From: Paraphysoderma sedebokerense
Lineage: Eukaryota > Blastocladiomycota > Physodermatomycetes > Physodermatales > Physodermataceae
DNA length: 64,000 nt
Assembly: GCA_025602915.1 (NCBI GenBank)
Contig: JAHLJZ010000002.1
Coordinates: 124,001-188,000, forward strand
Direction of reading: 5' to 3'
In this document: one piece after another, positions 21,087 to 34,328 of the stretch
Layout: the number at the start of each line of letters is the position of its first letter
Numbering within the stretch: position 1 is the first letter of the stretch
The notes under the pieces: generated by a model
The model's input: the letters and a program-made list of their open reading frames with translations, nothing else
What the model was told of the DNA's origin: nothing
Databases searched by the model: none
Program-made: the position numbers and the translations under genes

Positions 21087-24000
21087 TTACAAATCTGACT
21101 CTGTCCTGACTCGAATTCCTTTATCCAACATGATCTCATAGATCTCAGTTTCCTCTCTTAAACTCATCCACTTTCTAACACCAGTTACCCAACTTCCACC
21201 TGCATGTTCATCTCCATCTAACGCAAATGCTTTCAGATACAACTCTTTACACCACGGTACTTCTCTGATACCTCTAAGCAACACTGCCTTTGCTCTATCA
21301 CCCTGTTGCAGTTTGATTTCTGAAATCAAATAATGTATCCATAATAATGAGGAATGTCGTGTTTCTGGATGATCCACAGCTTTCTCGAAAAGAGAACGGA
21401 TAACGTGGGGATTGTATGATTTATGGAGGTGAATTTCGGAATAGATGAGAAATAAAATTAGAACTGGAGACGGGTGTCTAGTTCGGAAAGATTAATCTCG
21501 ATTAGACAATAAACTAATTAATAACAAGATCGAGTTGATGTCAATGAATACCTTGTCACAACTTTATCACATAAACTCCGCAATCGCATTTCAAGTTTCA
21601 TTTTAGATTCATTCCAAAAATAAAGTTCCCAAAAAGCGGTATTCAAAGGGAACAAATCTATGGCTTGTTCCAACACTTGTCTCAAAAGTTTAGGCTGGTA
21701 GATCGTACTATTAATGGAATGTCGGTATAGGAGCTTTGAATAGCCGATATATAGCAACTCGGTGATAATCTTCGGAATATATGAGGGAGATGAAAACTCG
21801 GAGATCGGTGATAATGAGTCAAGTGAAGGGATCGAGGCAGTTGTATCAATGATGAAGTTGGGGTTGACAGAAGAAATGAGATTTTCGTAGGTGGTGGATG
21901 CTTCTGATATTGATTGCGAAAGATACTCGAAAAGTGCGCGACAGTGGTAGATCGAGAGGGAAATAGAAAGAAGTAAGGAGTTTAAGGTGGAGGGAATCTC
22001 GGATATATTGACCGAAGAAAATGTTGCATAAAACTTGAAATACAGTGAATACAGTTGTGCTTAAAGGCAAACCTGTTCAATGGGGGAAATGTTATACCTT
22101 TTTCGCTTTTAATATTTGTACTGGGGTGGGTTTTAAGTTTTCGTCTGTTTCTTTTATGACTGTGCGAGAGCGTTAGTTAACCGAAAATTCGGATACTATC
22201 CAGACAATAGATATACCTTGTGCCAAATCTACATTATCCTCGGCTAGAGCCGTCAGGATAGCCAAAGAGGCCATGGGCCTATTCAATTCCAATTCCATCT
22301 CCGCGAAACTGAGGTATAACAGGGGGATCAAATGCTTGTGTTCATCTGGCGGTGACCGTCGCATCATATTCAATAACCAAGTGTACCGTTCACGAGCCTA
22401 CTCAAGTTTACCAATTAAAAATGAGATCAAACGTACAGCGAAAATCAATGACAAACCTCATCAACCCGATTATTCGAAGAAAGCATCTGACACAATGAGT
22501 ATTGAAGAAATAAATTATCTGGATTCTCTTCAACATATGTTGATGCTAGAGACCGACCCCTGGTAAATTCAACATTGAATCAATACTTGTATGCACAATT
22601 TCTCACTGCATTGCTAACTCACTTCTCAGGATTCAACGAAAATTCAATCGACAGGTACAGCAGTTTCATCGCATCAAGATGTTGAGCAATCGGGGCTGAC
22701 TGATTAAACACATTTCTATGAACTAAAGTTAGAAAAGCTCAATCTGCATTAAGAAACGCACACCATGAATAGTACCGGATGAAGCGTTGCATATTTGGAT
22801 CCTCAACCTCCGTTCCATCAAACCAACGAAACCATCCATTTTTCCTCCGTCTAGAGAAGAGTGATCCAATTTCTAACAGTTTACCAACAACTCCAAAGTC
22901 TCCTAATAAATAATCATTCCGGAGTTCAGGAATCATCGGCACACCATCAACAATGCTGACAATATCCTGCAAACTGGATAATTCTGGTACATTGGGCGAT
23001 GAATTGTTCCAATACGAGGCGAGAGAGTGTGAATCAATTTGCTGCAACAGTGAATCTGATCGAAAGGGGTGTGACGTCGGCAAATGCACTGGTATATTTA
23101 TATTTAAACGTTCAAAGAGCGCAAATATCAGATGATGCTTTGCCTGAGGAGATCGTAAGGTAAGGACAAATGGGCGGATATCTGCAAACAAACATAATGG
23201 TCAATATGCAGACAATACTGCCAAACCCCCAACAAGCTTACCTTCATACAACACACAACTAAATGGATCATCCAATGTATTGTCTAGGAACAAAAATGGT
23301 TAGAATAGAAATAATTCAGGCAGACAAATAACCGAGTTTGTGGCATACCAGGATCGGTACAACGCAAGGGGAACCATTTCGAACAGTCTTTAGCTTTTTC
23401 AAGGCGATAGAAGTCGATAAAGGCATCTGTTGATCAGAAGGAACTAATTAATATCAACAGCCAGCCTAATAAAATGACAATCAGATATTTACCGTTAGAC
23501 TTGACAGCTTTGAAATCCACAGGTATGAATGAGTCTGCATCGTCACGACTGCCTTCCACAAACGCGGACCATCCTCGAGCATCCTAGATCACATTGAACA
23601 TTAGTCAAAATTTACAGTTCTCGTTGGTGTACCGATTTGGAACAACAAACATTTTCCCCGAATCGAGGCAATTCACTTTCCCAGAAGTCTTCTAATGATT
23701 CCATTATTTCATCTTCGGATGCATCCTCCAAGGCATAAGGGAAGAACCAAGAAAATTCGATTTGTAACTGAAAGATTGCGATGGCTTGCTCATGAAATCC
23801 TGAGGGAAGAACATTAAGAAAATAGTGAGCGCATTATGAAACATTGAGACAAATACTTACCAGATTGCCATAACATGTTGACACATCGGAGCCAAACCTG
23901 CAACTTCAACATCTCTATCTTCTCAACGTTAGATGATTCCACATCCACACATTCAAGCATATTGAGACATTCAGAATATACAATTCTGCAGTTCTCAACT

Positions 24001-25862
24001 GTGAATTGACTAAAACTGGTCTGTCGGAAGGAAAGATACTGAAGCCAAAGCCCATAAAACATGGGGTAGGACGAGAGATACTCGCGATATTTTGATTTTA
24101 GGGTATCCATCCTGTCCAGCATACGTGAGAAATAAGAGTAGCAATATCTTATCAAAAGCAGCAACATACTGCCAAGCATCCTCCGCGCATAATAGATATC
24201 CGCATATCAGTTTTTCGTTATCTGGATTCAGTTTGAGAGCTCGTTCGAAGATACTCAGTTTCTTCTCGACATTCCCTGTCTTTAATCCAGCTGAGCCGCG
24301 TATCCCTCTTGTTATATCAACATAACTAGATTTTGAGCTTGATCGATACTGTTCATCTTGAAATTTAATGAATTCAAGCCACAAGTCCACATCATTGGGT
24401 GAACTCTGTAATCTCTGATTATAGTCTTTTGTCCGCTCCAATATACGAGTTGAACTGGTCGTGGGAAGCGCTACGTCAGAGGGAAGAGGTTGAGAAGGCG
24501 TCGATTTGATGGATGCAGTTGGTTGTGGGAATAGTGAGAATTGCGAAGTCGAGGCCTCTGCCTCGTCCCCTTCAGAGTCCGCTGATTCGTAGATATCATC
24601 ACCAAGTGGAAGAGGAATAAAGTTCGATGCATGCGATTTGGATGACATTGACACACGGGGTTGAATTTGTACACTATATAATGAATGGGTTAAGCAGAGA
24701 GAAGAAAACCGAACATAAATCACGAGTTCTTACGTTTTGGAATCGTCCTTCAATAGGTTCTCAGTGTAGCGATGAGTCTGAAGGAAGAAGTTATGATTTG
24801 GATTGTCAACCATCTGTGAATACGCAATAACCTGCACATACCATTCCTCTTCTTCCCGTTTCTGTGACAATGATATTTTTTGACTTCTTGGTAGCTTCAA
24901 AATCAATTCGAAATCGATCTGGCATACCCAGAATTTTGGATCCTTCGCAATGACGATTGTAAATTCACAGCAGATTTACAGTTAGCAAAGAGTTTGGATT
25001 TCTATTGCAGTGAGCTAAAGCATGTACCATCTCGCCTGAACTTCGGGATATCATACTTATACAACCCATATGTTAGATTTTGCATATCTGCTCTCCGGTC
25101 AATCCTCCAGTCGTTTCCGCTAGTGGGTCGTTGATCATGACGCTGTTTCTCGTCTCGTTCGCTGATACAGAATAAATCGCATTAAGTCCACCGCAAATAA
25201 ATTGAATCCTAAATATCCTGTAAGTATGACTTACTTGGTTTTCTGCTTTTTCTTATCTTTGTCTTTATCCTTCCTCCTTCGTTCTCGGGATCGAGACCGA
25301 CTTGAACTGCCGCTAGAACTGTCGCTGTCATATTTTCTCTGTCGACCCTAATCAAATTAATGGAACCAGGTGAACGATGATATTTGAAAAGAATAGAATT
25401 CATTTGCTGTTAGATATGAATCACCAAGATAAATGGTTGAGGAAGCCGCCTGCTCTTTCCTATCAACATTTCGCATTTCGTCGATGCTTTTTATACAAGA
25501 AGTATTTTGTCTGATGGGAATTGTAACAAACGAATTGAACCTACGTCTTTTTCATTTCTTTTTCGTTTCTTGTTATTTTTACTCGTTGATTCTTTCCGCC
25601 GTCGATCTCTGTCTCTGCTTTTCCTCTCTATATTTTTTCCATCCTTTCGAGATTTCTCTCTCTTCTTTCGGGATCTCCTATCACTTTCTGAGCTCGATGA
25701 TTCTTCCGATGACAGAAATGCCGATAGCGATTGTTGTATATCTTTAGTGGACTTTGTCGTGGCCGAGTCGTGCACTCGATCAGACGAAGTTATTTGCGGA
25801 AGAGCTGCAGATGTCGAGAAACTGAACTGAGGAAATGCTAATTGTGATGATTGCTGCGACAT
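21087..25862 (-). CDS. NRDE2: NRDE2-family nuclear RNA regulator
   Basis: NRDE2 proteins act in nuclear RNA silencing and bind the exosome helicase MTR4. The gene is read across many short introns. The start at 25,862 gives MSQQSSQLAFPQFSF and a Ser-rich then Arg/Lys-rich region with KDIQQSLSAFLSSEESSS. Following exons include GNDWRIDRRADMQNLTYGLY and KYDIPKFRRD near 25,060, and FFLQTHRYTENLL near 24,750. The family core follows: LERTKDYNQRLQSSPNDVDL and WLEFIKFQDEQY near 24,400. HAT/TPR-like helices continue (YPMFYGLWLQYLSF; FWESELPRFGEN near 23,680), and the tail WIHYLISEIKLQQGDRAKAV with LLRGIREVPWCKELYLKAFA ends at 21,087. Exon borders between 21,400 and 23,300 are not all resolved. Confidence 0.85.
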
Positions 25863-26193
25863 CGAAAATAGAAGGGAGCAAACCCTTATGAAGCTAGTAA
25901 TGACGAGAATTCAAATCTGGTAGTCCTTGAATTTAATCCAAAGAGTCAATTTCCGCGCGCAATGAAATATTTGTTTATTCTAATCTTTTGATAGCAATTC
26001 ATGAAGATTTTTATAACAATAATTCGACCATGGGGAAATATATTTATAAAATTCGGCGGTTATGAAGTAAACTCAGCGATTGTGACAATGTGCCGCGACT
26101 GTTTCCATTTCCAAGGAATATATTTATTCTTTGAGGCAGTAATACTTGAATTTCAGAACCAATTTTATTAAGCAGTTTGATACTGACTCGGTC
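25863..26193. other. Intergenic, upstream of NRDE2
   Basis: AT-rich 5' flank of NRDE2 and 3' flank of the rhodanese gene, which are on the same strand. Nothing else seen. Confidence 0.4.
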
Positions 26194-27516
26194 CTAATCG
26201 TCTCCCTTCACGATTGTGCTTCCTGCTTTTGAAGCGTATTCTGCCCACGATCCATCATATAAAGCAACATTTTTTGCTCCAGCTTCTTCCAAAGCTAACA
26301 GCACAATAGAAGCTGTGACTCCGCTTCCACAGGACGTAATGATAGGTTTGTTTAAGTCGAGTCCTTTTGATTGAAACAATTCTTGCAATTTTTCTTTAGG
26401 TAGCAAGGTGTTCGATTGCCCGTCGACCACCGAAGTGAACGGAATGGAGATGGAATTGGGCATATGACCGCTAGTGATTCCTGCACGAGGCTCAGGTGCT
26501 GTGTATAAGATTGAAGGAAACCAAGTGTCAATCACTGAAGAATACTGATGATGATTCGAGATGTCGTGATAAAGGAAATACAAAAATATAAACTTCACCT
26601 TCTCCTGTAAATCTCGCATGAGGACGGGCATCCACAACAGGAACGAATGACGGATCAGATTTTGATTTTCCAATGTTCTCGACGATTTGACGGTAATCTT
26701 TCACCAATTGTGAATGGAACTTGGCAACCTTGTATTGCGTTGGCTACAAATCAAAGGGTATGAAATCACTGCCACAATAGCTCTCTGTCGGTTAAGCAAG
26801 AAGGTATGCTATCCTTACATTTTTCTCCACAATTCCAGCTTCGACAGGACGGCCTTCCCTCAACCACTTTGGCAACCCTCCATCAAGTACCGAGATTTGT
26901 TTGTGGCCGAACCTAAACATAATGAAAGATTAAGTAAAAATAAAATAAATTAAAATTAATATGAATTCTCTACACTATCATTATCTTTACGATTCAACTT
27001 ACACTTTAAATGTCCAATATACTCTGACTCCAGCGTTGACTCCGTTGGCGTCATACACAATAACATGATCTTTCTCTGTTATTCCGAGTTTACTGACTGC
27101 ATTTTCAAATTGAGATATAGATGGCAACATATGAGGAAGATTTGTCGATTTGTCTACATCACATAAAGTAAAAGGTTAAAGTCAGCGTCATGAGCACGAC
27201 TGTAGTTATCTGAGCCGTCGTAGAGTTATAAGAATATCTGACAAGGGATGGGACGAGGCATATACCTGATACTTCATCGATATCAAAGAACACTGCATTT
27301 CTGTAATAAAATTAAAGATAATGATCAAGTATTTACATGTCAAGGCCCCAAAGAATACGAGGATCACCAACATGACCAAGATACGAACGGAATGTGTTTT
27401 TCTTCATATTCTTTTCGTGCATTTCGTTTAAAGATGGGCAAATGCCAACTTCCATCTATCACTTTAATATCTTGCCGTTGAATATTATTGGCCAAGTACT
27501 CCGTCGATACTATCAT
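26194..27516 (-). CDS. TUM1: Two-domain rhodanese sulfurtransferase (TUM1/MPST-like)
   Basis: Transfers sulfur from thiosulfate or 3-mercaptopyruvate to acceptors; in yeast Tum1 feeds tRNA thiolation. The exons read MIVSTEYLANNIQRQDIKVI, DGSWHLPIFKRNARKEYEEK, HIPNAVFFDIDEVS, DKSTNLPHMLPSISQFENAV, DHVIVYDANGVNAGVRVYWT, then FGHKQISVLDGGLPKWLREG. The second domain follows with VVDARPHARFTGEAPEPRAG, SGHMPNSISIPFTSVVDGQS and the active-site loop CGSGVTASIVLLALEEAG, ending YDGSWAEYASKAGSTIV. Domain 1 lacks a catalytic Cys loop, as usual for this family. Five introns fit GT-AG with matching phases. The start is the first ATG of the frame at 27,516; a short upstream targeting exon cannot be excluded. 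Confidence 0.88.
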
Positions 27517-27972
27517 CTTATCGCAGTTAATAGACGGGATTCAAGCAGCTTTACAGTGATACATAATTACCAAGGCGGGACATTGCTCGCAAAGGTGTCT
27601 GAATGTTAGTGTAGCGACAGTATATACGAGCTGACTGAGGATTAATTAAGCTTTTTGTCAAGGTGAGCATTAAGACGATTCTGCGATTGTTACGACTTAA
27701 ATTGTGCGCGGGAACATTGCCCCAGTCGTGAGGAAAAGTGAACTGGCCACTTAGGGCCCGCCAAGTTCCGCAAAAATATTTGCGGTCATCATCATTATGG
27801 AATTGCAATCATTGAATCTCTTATTTCTATTCATACGAGGTAATTTCTGATATATTCAGGTGTGTGAGCAAATCTCGATTGATTAAATTATACATAGTCT
27901 ATGCTTGCTGACAATTCACTGATATCAATTTCCAGATTACAAAAATAAATACATATTTAATTTGCGTTGCCT
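27517..27972. other. Intergenic between TUM1 and histidine kinase
   Basis: No gene seen. It carries the TUM1 promoter and the kinase 3' flank; both genes are on the minus strand. Confidence 0.4.
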
Positions 27973-30900
27973 TCACTTTTGGCAAAACTCTTCAATAATT
28001 TCCTTCAACGACTCCTTAGACGCCGGTTTGGTCAAAAACCCATTAAAGTATCCACTATCCAGACATCTTTGTTTCTCGCTATCCATTGAATTAGCAGTCA
28101 ACGCAACTACAGGCAAATCTTCGGTGTTCAAGTTCAACTCTTTCCTGATCTTCTCAGTAGCGTCGAACCCATTCAGATTTGGCATGAAGAGATCCTTTAA
28201 TGTAGGATACGTAAGATTAACACGACCAGTTATGATAGAAAGAATGAAACCAAATCATACCATGAAAACAAAATCAACTTTCTCAATGGTATCTTTTACT
28301 TGCACGTTTTTGACCTTTAAAACCTCAACGGCCTCTACCCCATCGTTCGCAACCACAACATCGTAACCAACTTTTTCCAAACTCTTCTTAGTTACTCGTT
28401 GCACTAACAGGTTGTCCTCGACTACAAGCACCTTTGCCCGTCTCCCCTCTCTCCCTGACCTCTCCTCTGCGTTTCCATCGTCAATAATGTCATTTGCGCT
28501 ATCGAGTCGCGGTGACTTGAACGAGACAGCCGACAAGTCGACATGAATGGGGACTGATATTGTAACTACATTTTCGTTGGCCGTTATGGATCCGTTGAGT
28601 GATTCAGTGTGCTTCGCAATGATGGCAATTGCTAATCCATGTCCACCGAATGCGTCACCGTAGCTAATGTGTTCTAATGAAAATGGTCGAGAGTTTGGTG
28701 ATAATAGTTCCTGTCGCAATGATGGATCCGTGCAAGGAAATGATAACGAAAACAGGTGATTAAGGGGACATTTATCCGAATCTGAGAATGTTGGTGATGA
28801 TGGCGGGGAAGGCGATGGTAGTGTACTAAGTGAAACATCGAGAGTTATAATGGACTTTGGACCATGTAAACGGATGTTGATGTGACATAAGTTCAGAAGG
28901 ATTTTGTATAACGTGCCAAAAATTGCTTCGGATAAAACGCCCGACTTTAAATTCAACCCATTCCTATAATTCAACTCAAATACCAGCCCCTTCGGTTCGC
29001 AGCAAGGTCGAACATGGTCTAGCACCAATTTCAATAAATCTTCTACACCACCCCTTTCGGTCAAACTGCGAAGAGTATTCTTAAACGTGACGCCTTCACC
29101 CATGAAATCCAATATATCATCTATCAAGTAGCGCATGTATGAAGCTGATGCATGGGTGGCGGATATATGCTCAAGAATAATTGATTTATCGGTTGGTGGT
29201 AAATAAGTGTTGTTAGCACTAAAATTGCGAATTAGATTTCCGGCAGAATACATAACATGGAGGGGATTTCTAATAGGTTATATCCAGCAAAATCGCAGGT
29301 TAGTAATACGCATTCAAAGTTTTTATTAGACTTCAAATACATACCGTAGTTCATGCTAAAAAATAAAATGCAAATCAAACGAGAAGAAGTGAGTACGCAT
29401 GACGAAGAATCAGACATACTAACAAGCGATGGGAACGTACACATAACCAGAGCAACATATTCTTTCGTTCCTCACTCATGAATCTCATTCGCTCTTCATT
29501 CGCCTTAAGTCTCTCCATCATTTGAAGTCGCTCGGTAATATCTCGTAAAATAACTACTTGACTAATCTTATCCACTTCGTTTCCTTCGTTTATATTGAGA
29601 GAGACTGATCCCATAGCGTGAAACCGGCTGTCTTCCAGTAGTTTCGACACATTGATGCTGACCCGAATTTCCGATCCGTCCGGCCGAACAACTGATACCT
29701 CCCGCACTCCAGGAACTCTGAAGTTAGTGATTGCCGTCGACCCAAGAGGTGATTCCAGGATGTCAGTAATGTGAGTAGTTTTTGAGTGTAATTCAGTAGC
29801 AGTTAATCCCAAAGTATTTATAGCGTGCGAATTGAGCCCTAAATTGATTCTATTGAGTACATTCGGAAAAACAACAGCAAAAGGCAGCGACATTACCAAT
29901 TACAAAACCATCACGGTTTAGCAACAAAACGGGATCGGGTATCAGTTGAACAACTAAGATATTCGATTAACATTAATTCCGAAATCGTGTCCAAAATATA
30001 AATAAGGGACCCACCAATTTTAGAATAAGTGACTAATGAATCACAGATAGCCTGTGACTTCTGTAAATCTGATTCTTTTCTTTTAATTTCCTAAGTATCA
30101 AAAAGCGGTCACAAACGTTCTATGTTGTCGTTTCCATCCGCAAACTAGACAAACCTTTCGGGCATGGTAGAACCTCATCGCACTTCTTCGTACAGTACAA
30201 GACAAGATACAAAATATGACTGCTATAATGACACTAATCGCAATAGGCCAACTGGGTATCATCGTGTTTTTCAGCGTTCGTGTAGGTACACAATTCAACT
30301 CCCTAACATAAGAAATTAACATAACGCTTGAAATAATATATTTGAGTATAGATTAGCGGATGATACGAACCAGTTCCTATTAACTACCGGCAAATCAACA
30401 GTAGTCATGTATTGATAAACGTAATCTTCATCTTGACGAAAGGACTGCCACAGTATCGAAACGTTACGAGTTCCGTCAGAAAGTGTATCGATATCCTTCA
30501 ACTCTATGCCGACGTCATGATCAGCCTTGGCTAGCTCCCCGAAGGCGGTTGTAAGCTATGAAGCATTCAGGAAAAATCATTAACGCACATACAAGTGGAA
30601 GAGATTTACGCAAAATATAAGATACTTTGAACGCCATCGAAATTAATCCTGGCTCTTTCACAACATTGTTTTGTTGGGTGTCTGCTGCGTACCAAATCAA
30701 AAAAGACGGTTCGCCGACAAATGGAAGAATATATGGCCGTGAGAGCAGATACGGTTTTGTTGCATTTAGGACACTAAGAATGTCTGCTCGACGATCATCC
30801 TGCGAAAGAACATCAAATCCGACACTTGTCTTGAAAAGATCGTCGTACGGATACCTAGTTTGTGGAATCAACTTTAGTTTCGAGTATTGACAACTGCCTA

Positions 30901-31622
30901 TACTGCAGAGAAAACCAAATGACTTACACATATGTAACGGCGCAATAGAAATCCTGATCCGGACGCCGTTCCTTTTCCCCCTGTCTGACTTGTTGATATA
31001 TTGTGCTATTCACAGCGGCCTCGAACGATTGACGTTTGGAATGGGGAAGGTATGTAGAATACGTAGTTACATAGGCGGTGGTGAGATTGAAGGATGATTT
31101 TTCGAGGAAAGCTCCGTATATTTTTTGATCCAAAGTAGACGATGCATGTAAAAAGGCAGCAGAATTTTTAACCTGCGCAAAATAAACAATTTAGCAACGA
31201 AAATTCCAAGATCAAACAACTCAATAAAGTACATTCACTTACAACATCAACTATACGGTTATCAAAAGCTGCTCTTAATGTCTGTGCCCTCAGATCGCAT
31301 CGATTTTTCAATTCAGTTGATAGCTTCCCTTCGTCGATATTGTGGAACAGGAAGTAAATCAGAAGAGAAACACCTGTAAAAATGTTAAAGGCCGGTCAAT
31401 AAAGTTAACAACATAAAAGAGATTCAACGACGAATGAAATAATCAACGAAGCTCCAACAAACCTATTCCGATACAGAAAGTAACGACGGTCACAGCCAAT
31501 ACTTTCCATGACCCAAAATATCTGTGTGCTATCGACTTGAGTTTCCGGCCAAAAGTTGAAAAAGGCGTTATTATCCTTCGGGCGCCCGAAGGAAAGTCAA
31601 TACCTCCTCTCCGCAAAGGCAT
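27973..31622 (-). CDS. Hybrid histidine kinase with CHASE-like sensor, PAS and receiver
   Basis: Membrane sensor kinase that should relay phosphate through a histidine phosphotransfer protein. The start at 31,622 gives MPLRRGGIDFPSGARR. Segment 1 is WKVLAVTVVTFCIGIGL. An extracellular region (about 31,250-30,600) has a CHASE-like pattern (SAAFLHASSTLDQKIYGAFL; YPYDDLFKTSVGFDVLSQDD; FVGEPSFLIWYAA). Segment 2 is ISVIIAVIFCILSC (about 30,220). A PAS domain follows (29,930-29,530; HITDILESPLGS, ILRDITERLQ). The H-box is NMLLWLC-HELRNPLHVM, with HELR split onto an 11-nt exon at 29,355-29,345. An ATPase domain (GDAFGGHGLAIAIIAKH) and a receiver domain (KVLVVEDNLLVQRV; VFMDLFMPNLNG with the acceptor Asp; VALTANSM; FLTKPAS) complete it. 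CHASE domains bind small molecules such as cytokinins in plants; the ligand here is unknown. Confidence 0.85.
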
Positions 31623-31872
31623 CCGCACTCTTTTGTTTGAACCAAAGCGAATGAAGAGGGTGTGGTTGACGTTTTCGTCGCAGATTGCACAACTTGATAT
31701 CCAACTTTTCGGTTAACTATAACGTTTACGGGAATGTGGAGGCACAAGAGCGTTGAGCCGGAGTGATCAGAGATTGACAGAATGAGCGGCGTGGGGGATT
31801 GTTTCAATAATTAATGTCAAGACTGCAAAACGGAGCTTCAATTTCTAGCACCAACAACAAAGAATCATTTCA
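31623..31872. promoter_or_regulatory. Upstream region of the histidine kinase
   Basis: 5' flank of the kinase; no motif I would name. Confidence 0.3.
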
Positions 31873-32097
31873 TCATAATACACAAAATAAAAAAAGCGGT
31901 GTCCTGGCGTTGAGTAACAGGCGCCAGACGATAATTGAAAAATTCGCCCAAGGGAGGCCCAAAGGTGATACAAGGGACAATTGTCGATTATAATTAATTC
32001 CTCCTCCGACAATATAGAGTGGCATCACCGCCGTCCAGACATTAGGCTCCTCCCTTTGTGCCTTCCCTGCCGGTCTGCCAACTATTGTTTCCGACAT
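31873..32097 (-). CDS. Possible small membrane protein
   Basis: A minus-strand ORF of 74 codons beginning MSETIVGRPAGKAQREEPNV and then WTAVMPLYIVGGGINYN, a short charged lead followed by a hydrophobic segment. The first part looks protein-like; the rest may run into an intron. No family recognised and no supporting neighbour, so it could be chance. Confidence 0.25.
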   Translation of the reverse strand: MSETIVGRPAGKAQREEPNVWTAVMPLYIVGGGINYNRQLSLVSPLGLPWANFSIIVWRLLLNARTPLFLFCVL

Positions 32098-33265
32098 ATT
32101 TTATCCTCGTCCTTGGGAAAATACGTCATAGTATACAGGCCCGGCGTTTCGCCACGATCACGACAGCATCAACGGCCCATTTTGTCGTAGAGTCAAGTCT
32201 GTCAGGGTGATGTTATTCTACATAGCATTAGGGTACATGAACTCATGGAATTTATGTCTGTCTCCATTCATATTGAAAGTCCTGGCTTGAATATACAGTG
32301 ATCGCAACAAGAGTGCGCTCGCATTTCCAAGTGAAAGTAAGGCCAGTAAAGTCGGGGGAATAAATACCATGTATACAATAAAGAATTAGAGAACGCTTAA
32401 ACTAACAGATGGCCTTACCATTCAATCCTGCAAGATTTACTTATGTGTATTGAATGCTCGAACAATCTATATGATTTATATCGGACGCCGTAATTGCTTA
32501 TGCAAATCATAAACTGCTTTGGAATCAAAATTACCATTATCGAGCACTTAAGCTGTGCTAGTTCTAGCAATATTTGAAGGACGTCTCACTAGTATGGGTG
32601 ACTTTTTTCCTTGTTATATGAAATGAACTATGGCACGTGCTCCGAGCCTAATCTGCTGACTTTTCAGCTCTCCCGCCCTCATTTCAACAGAGGTATTATA
32701 AGTCCGTTTGTCTCTTATCAGAAGGTCAGACAACCAAAGCAATTTGAGGACAAAAGGATGCACCTTGTGTACCCTGACCATTCTTACCGGTTCCAAATCT
32801 CGTACATGCGGCTTCTTTTAGATTGCTGAAAATAACAAGAAGCCACCGGTTGAGTATTACGAATACAAATCGTCAACCTATCATTAAACTGAATGCGGAA
32901 ACTGAATGCAGAAACTGAATGCAAAGTCTCTCTATATTGCTGAAATGGATACTTCGAATTGACCAATTCCAGCTTTCGCAGTTCGCATAATCGTGTGAGA
33001 ATATCGTTCATTCTGTAAAGGCGCCGAATAATAATATCAATTAACTTCATATCGATGCGATTGCCAAATGTGCTGAAATTAATCTTAGTTCTCAACTGAT
33101 ATGACCGAGCAATAGATAGTAGCTGATAACACAACTTCATTGAGAGATGGATTAGGATTATAATTTGGTCTATATGATTACATTTATAAATTTGCACGTC
33201 ATTTCAGTTTGAGATTTACACGAAACTTAACGGCTTTAGAAGCCTATGATCATACGCAGACATGC
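32098..33265. other. Intergenic, no gene seen
   Basis: AT-rich stretch between the kinase region and the secreted-peptide array. Several open frames cross it, none with recognisable content. Confidence 0.4.
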
Positions 33266-33520
33266 TTATTCGTGATCGCAATTGATCCATTGTCCAGCAC
33301 GGAAGACACATCCTCGTTGTCTTCTTCTTTCTCTTCTTCTACGCTCTCGACGACGTTCACGGCGCTCACGTTCGCGATCGTTTCCGCTAGTCGCGAGATC
33401 CAAAGCGTCGTTGTCAGTACCAGGGGCGAGAAGTTCTTCGCTGGTCTGAGCTTCAGTTAATTGGCAGAGAGCCAACATTGCGACCAAAAGAAAGATCAAA
33501 AAGGCAGCAGAGAATTTCAT
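33266..33520 (-). CDS. Secreted Arg/Glu-rich peptide precursor 1
   Basis: 84 residues. Signal peptide MKFSAAFLIFLLVAMLALCQ then LTEAQ, an acidic spacer (EELLAPGTDNDALDLATSG), a basic stretch of about 22 residues made almost only of Arg and Glu, and a C-terminal GCVFRAGQWINCDHE. The start is the ATG aligned with the MKF of all other members, not the upstream in-frame ATG. TATAAATA lies at 33,689-33,696, and an intron lies in the 5' UTR. Member nearest the left end of the array. Function unknown. Confidence 0.75.
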   Translation of the reverse strand: MKFSAAFLIFLLVAMLALCQLTEAQTSEELLAPGTDNDALDLATSGNDRERERRERRRERRRRERRRQRGCVFRAGQWINCDHE

Positions 33521-33688
33521 GATTCGGTCTAGAATTATGGAATTAAAAGGAAGAGATACATTAAGCTTCATAGTTCAATAATCAAGAGAGGAAAAAACCA
33601 ACTCGAGACGGCTGGTACCTACGTACGTTTTGACGATGAAAGACAGTTAATTAGTAATTTGGATGGCCAAACATAGAGAGGGCCTAGT

Positions 33689-33696
33689 TATTTATA
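33689..33696 (-). promoter_or_regulatory. TATA box of precursor 1
   Basis: TATAAATA on the minus strand, about 170 bp before the ATG. Eight members have this element at nearly the same distance. Confidence 0.6.
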
Positions 33697-33830
33697 AACT
33701 GGAATAGTTGTACCTGAAGCAATCAGCCTTATTGAATTTAGCTTTCAAGAGACACATGATGTTATATATTACATAATGGCATCTAACAAGCATCTGCTGG
33801 CTACATTGTAATTTCAAAGCGCGTCCCAAA

Positions 33831-34021
33831 CTTATTCACCCTAATTCCTTGTTAGGCCTTTTAATGAGAGAGCATGTATCGCAACTAGGCACTCTTAACA
33901 CCTAATCAAGCAAATTGTTATTGTGCATCCAGAGCATGTCGATTAAAGGTTGATGCATCTTACCTCCTGTCTGTACCCCTTCTGGTATCTGTCCTAGCAT
34001 GTCTATCACACTTATTCACCC
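33831..34021 (-). promoter_or_regulatory. Paired upstream element, precursor 1
   Basis: Two copies of CTTATTCACCCT (33,831-33,842 and 34,011-34,022) about 180 bp apart, read as GGGTGAATAAG on the gene strand. Precursor 2 has the same arrangement. Confidence 0.5.
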
Positions 34022-34328
34022 TTTCGAAATTTGCTATCGTTCTAATATGAACCAGGCTCGTCCATTCTTTCCCAAATGCAATTCAGCATATGGTCATCCG
34101 CAGCAGCATATGATGCAACATGTATATGTAAAAACTCTCAATTGTTTTGTTTGCGGTCCATTTATACATCTCCCAGACATAGTATGTATTTTGAAATTAC
34201 ATGCTTGAATATTTAACGAAATATGGACGATGGACGACACTTTTTCGAGCAATCACAGTCTCCTGTAATGTGAATTTATTACACAACTTTTTTAATCATA
34301 TATCCAGGTAGATCGGTTCAATATATAT

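Noticed and set aside
22273-22566. Plus-strand ORF inside NRDE2
   Set aside because: It lies opposite NRDE2 exons and introns and shows no family features.
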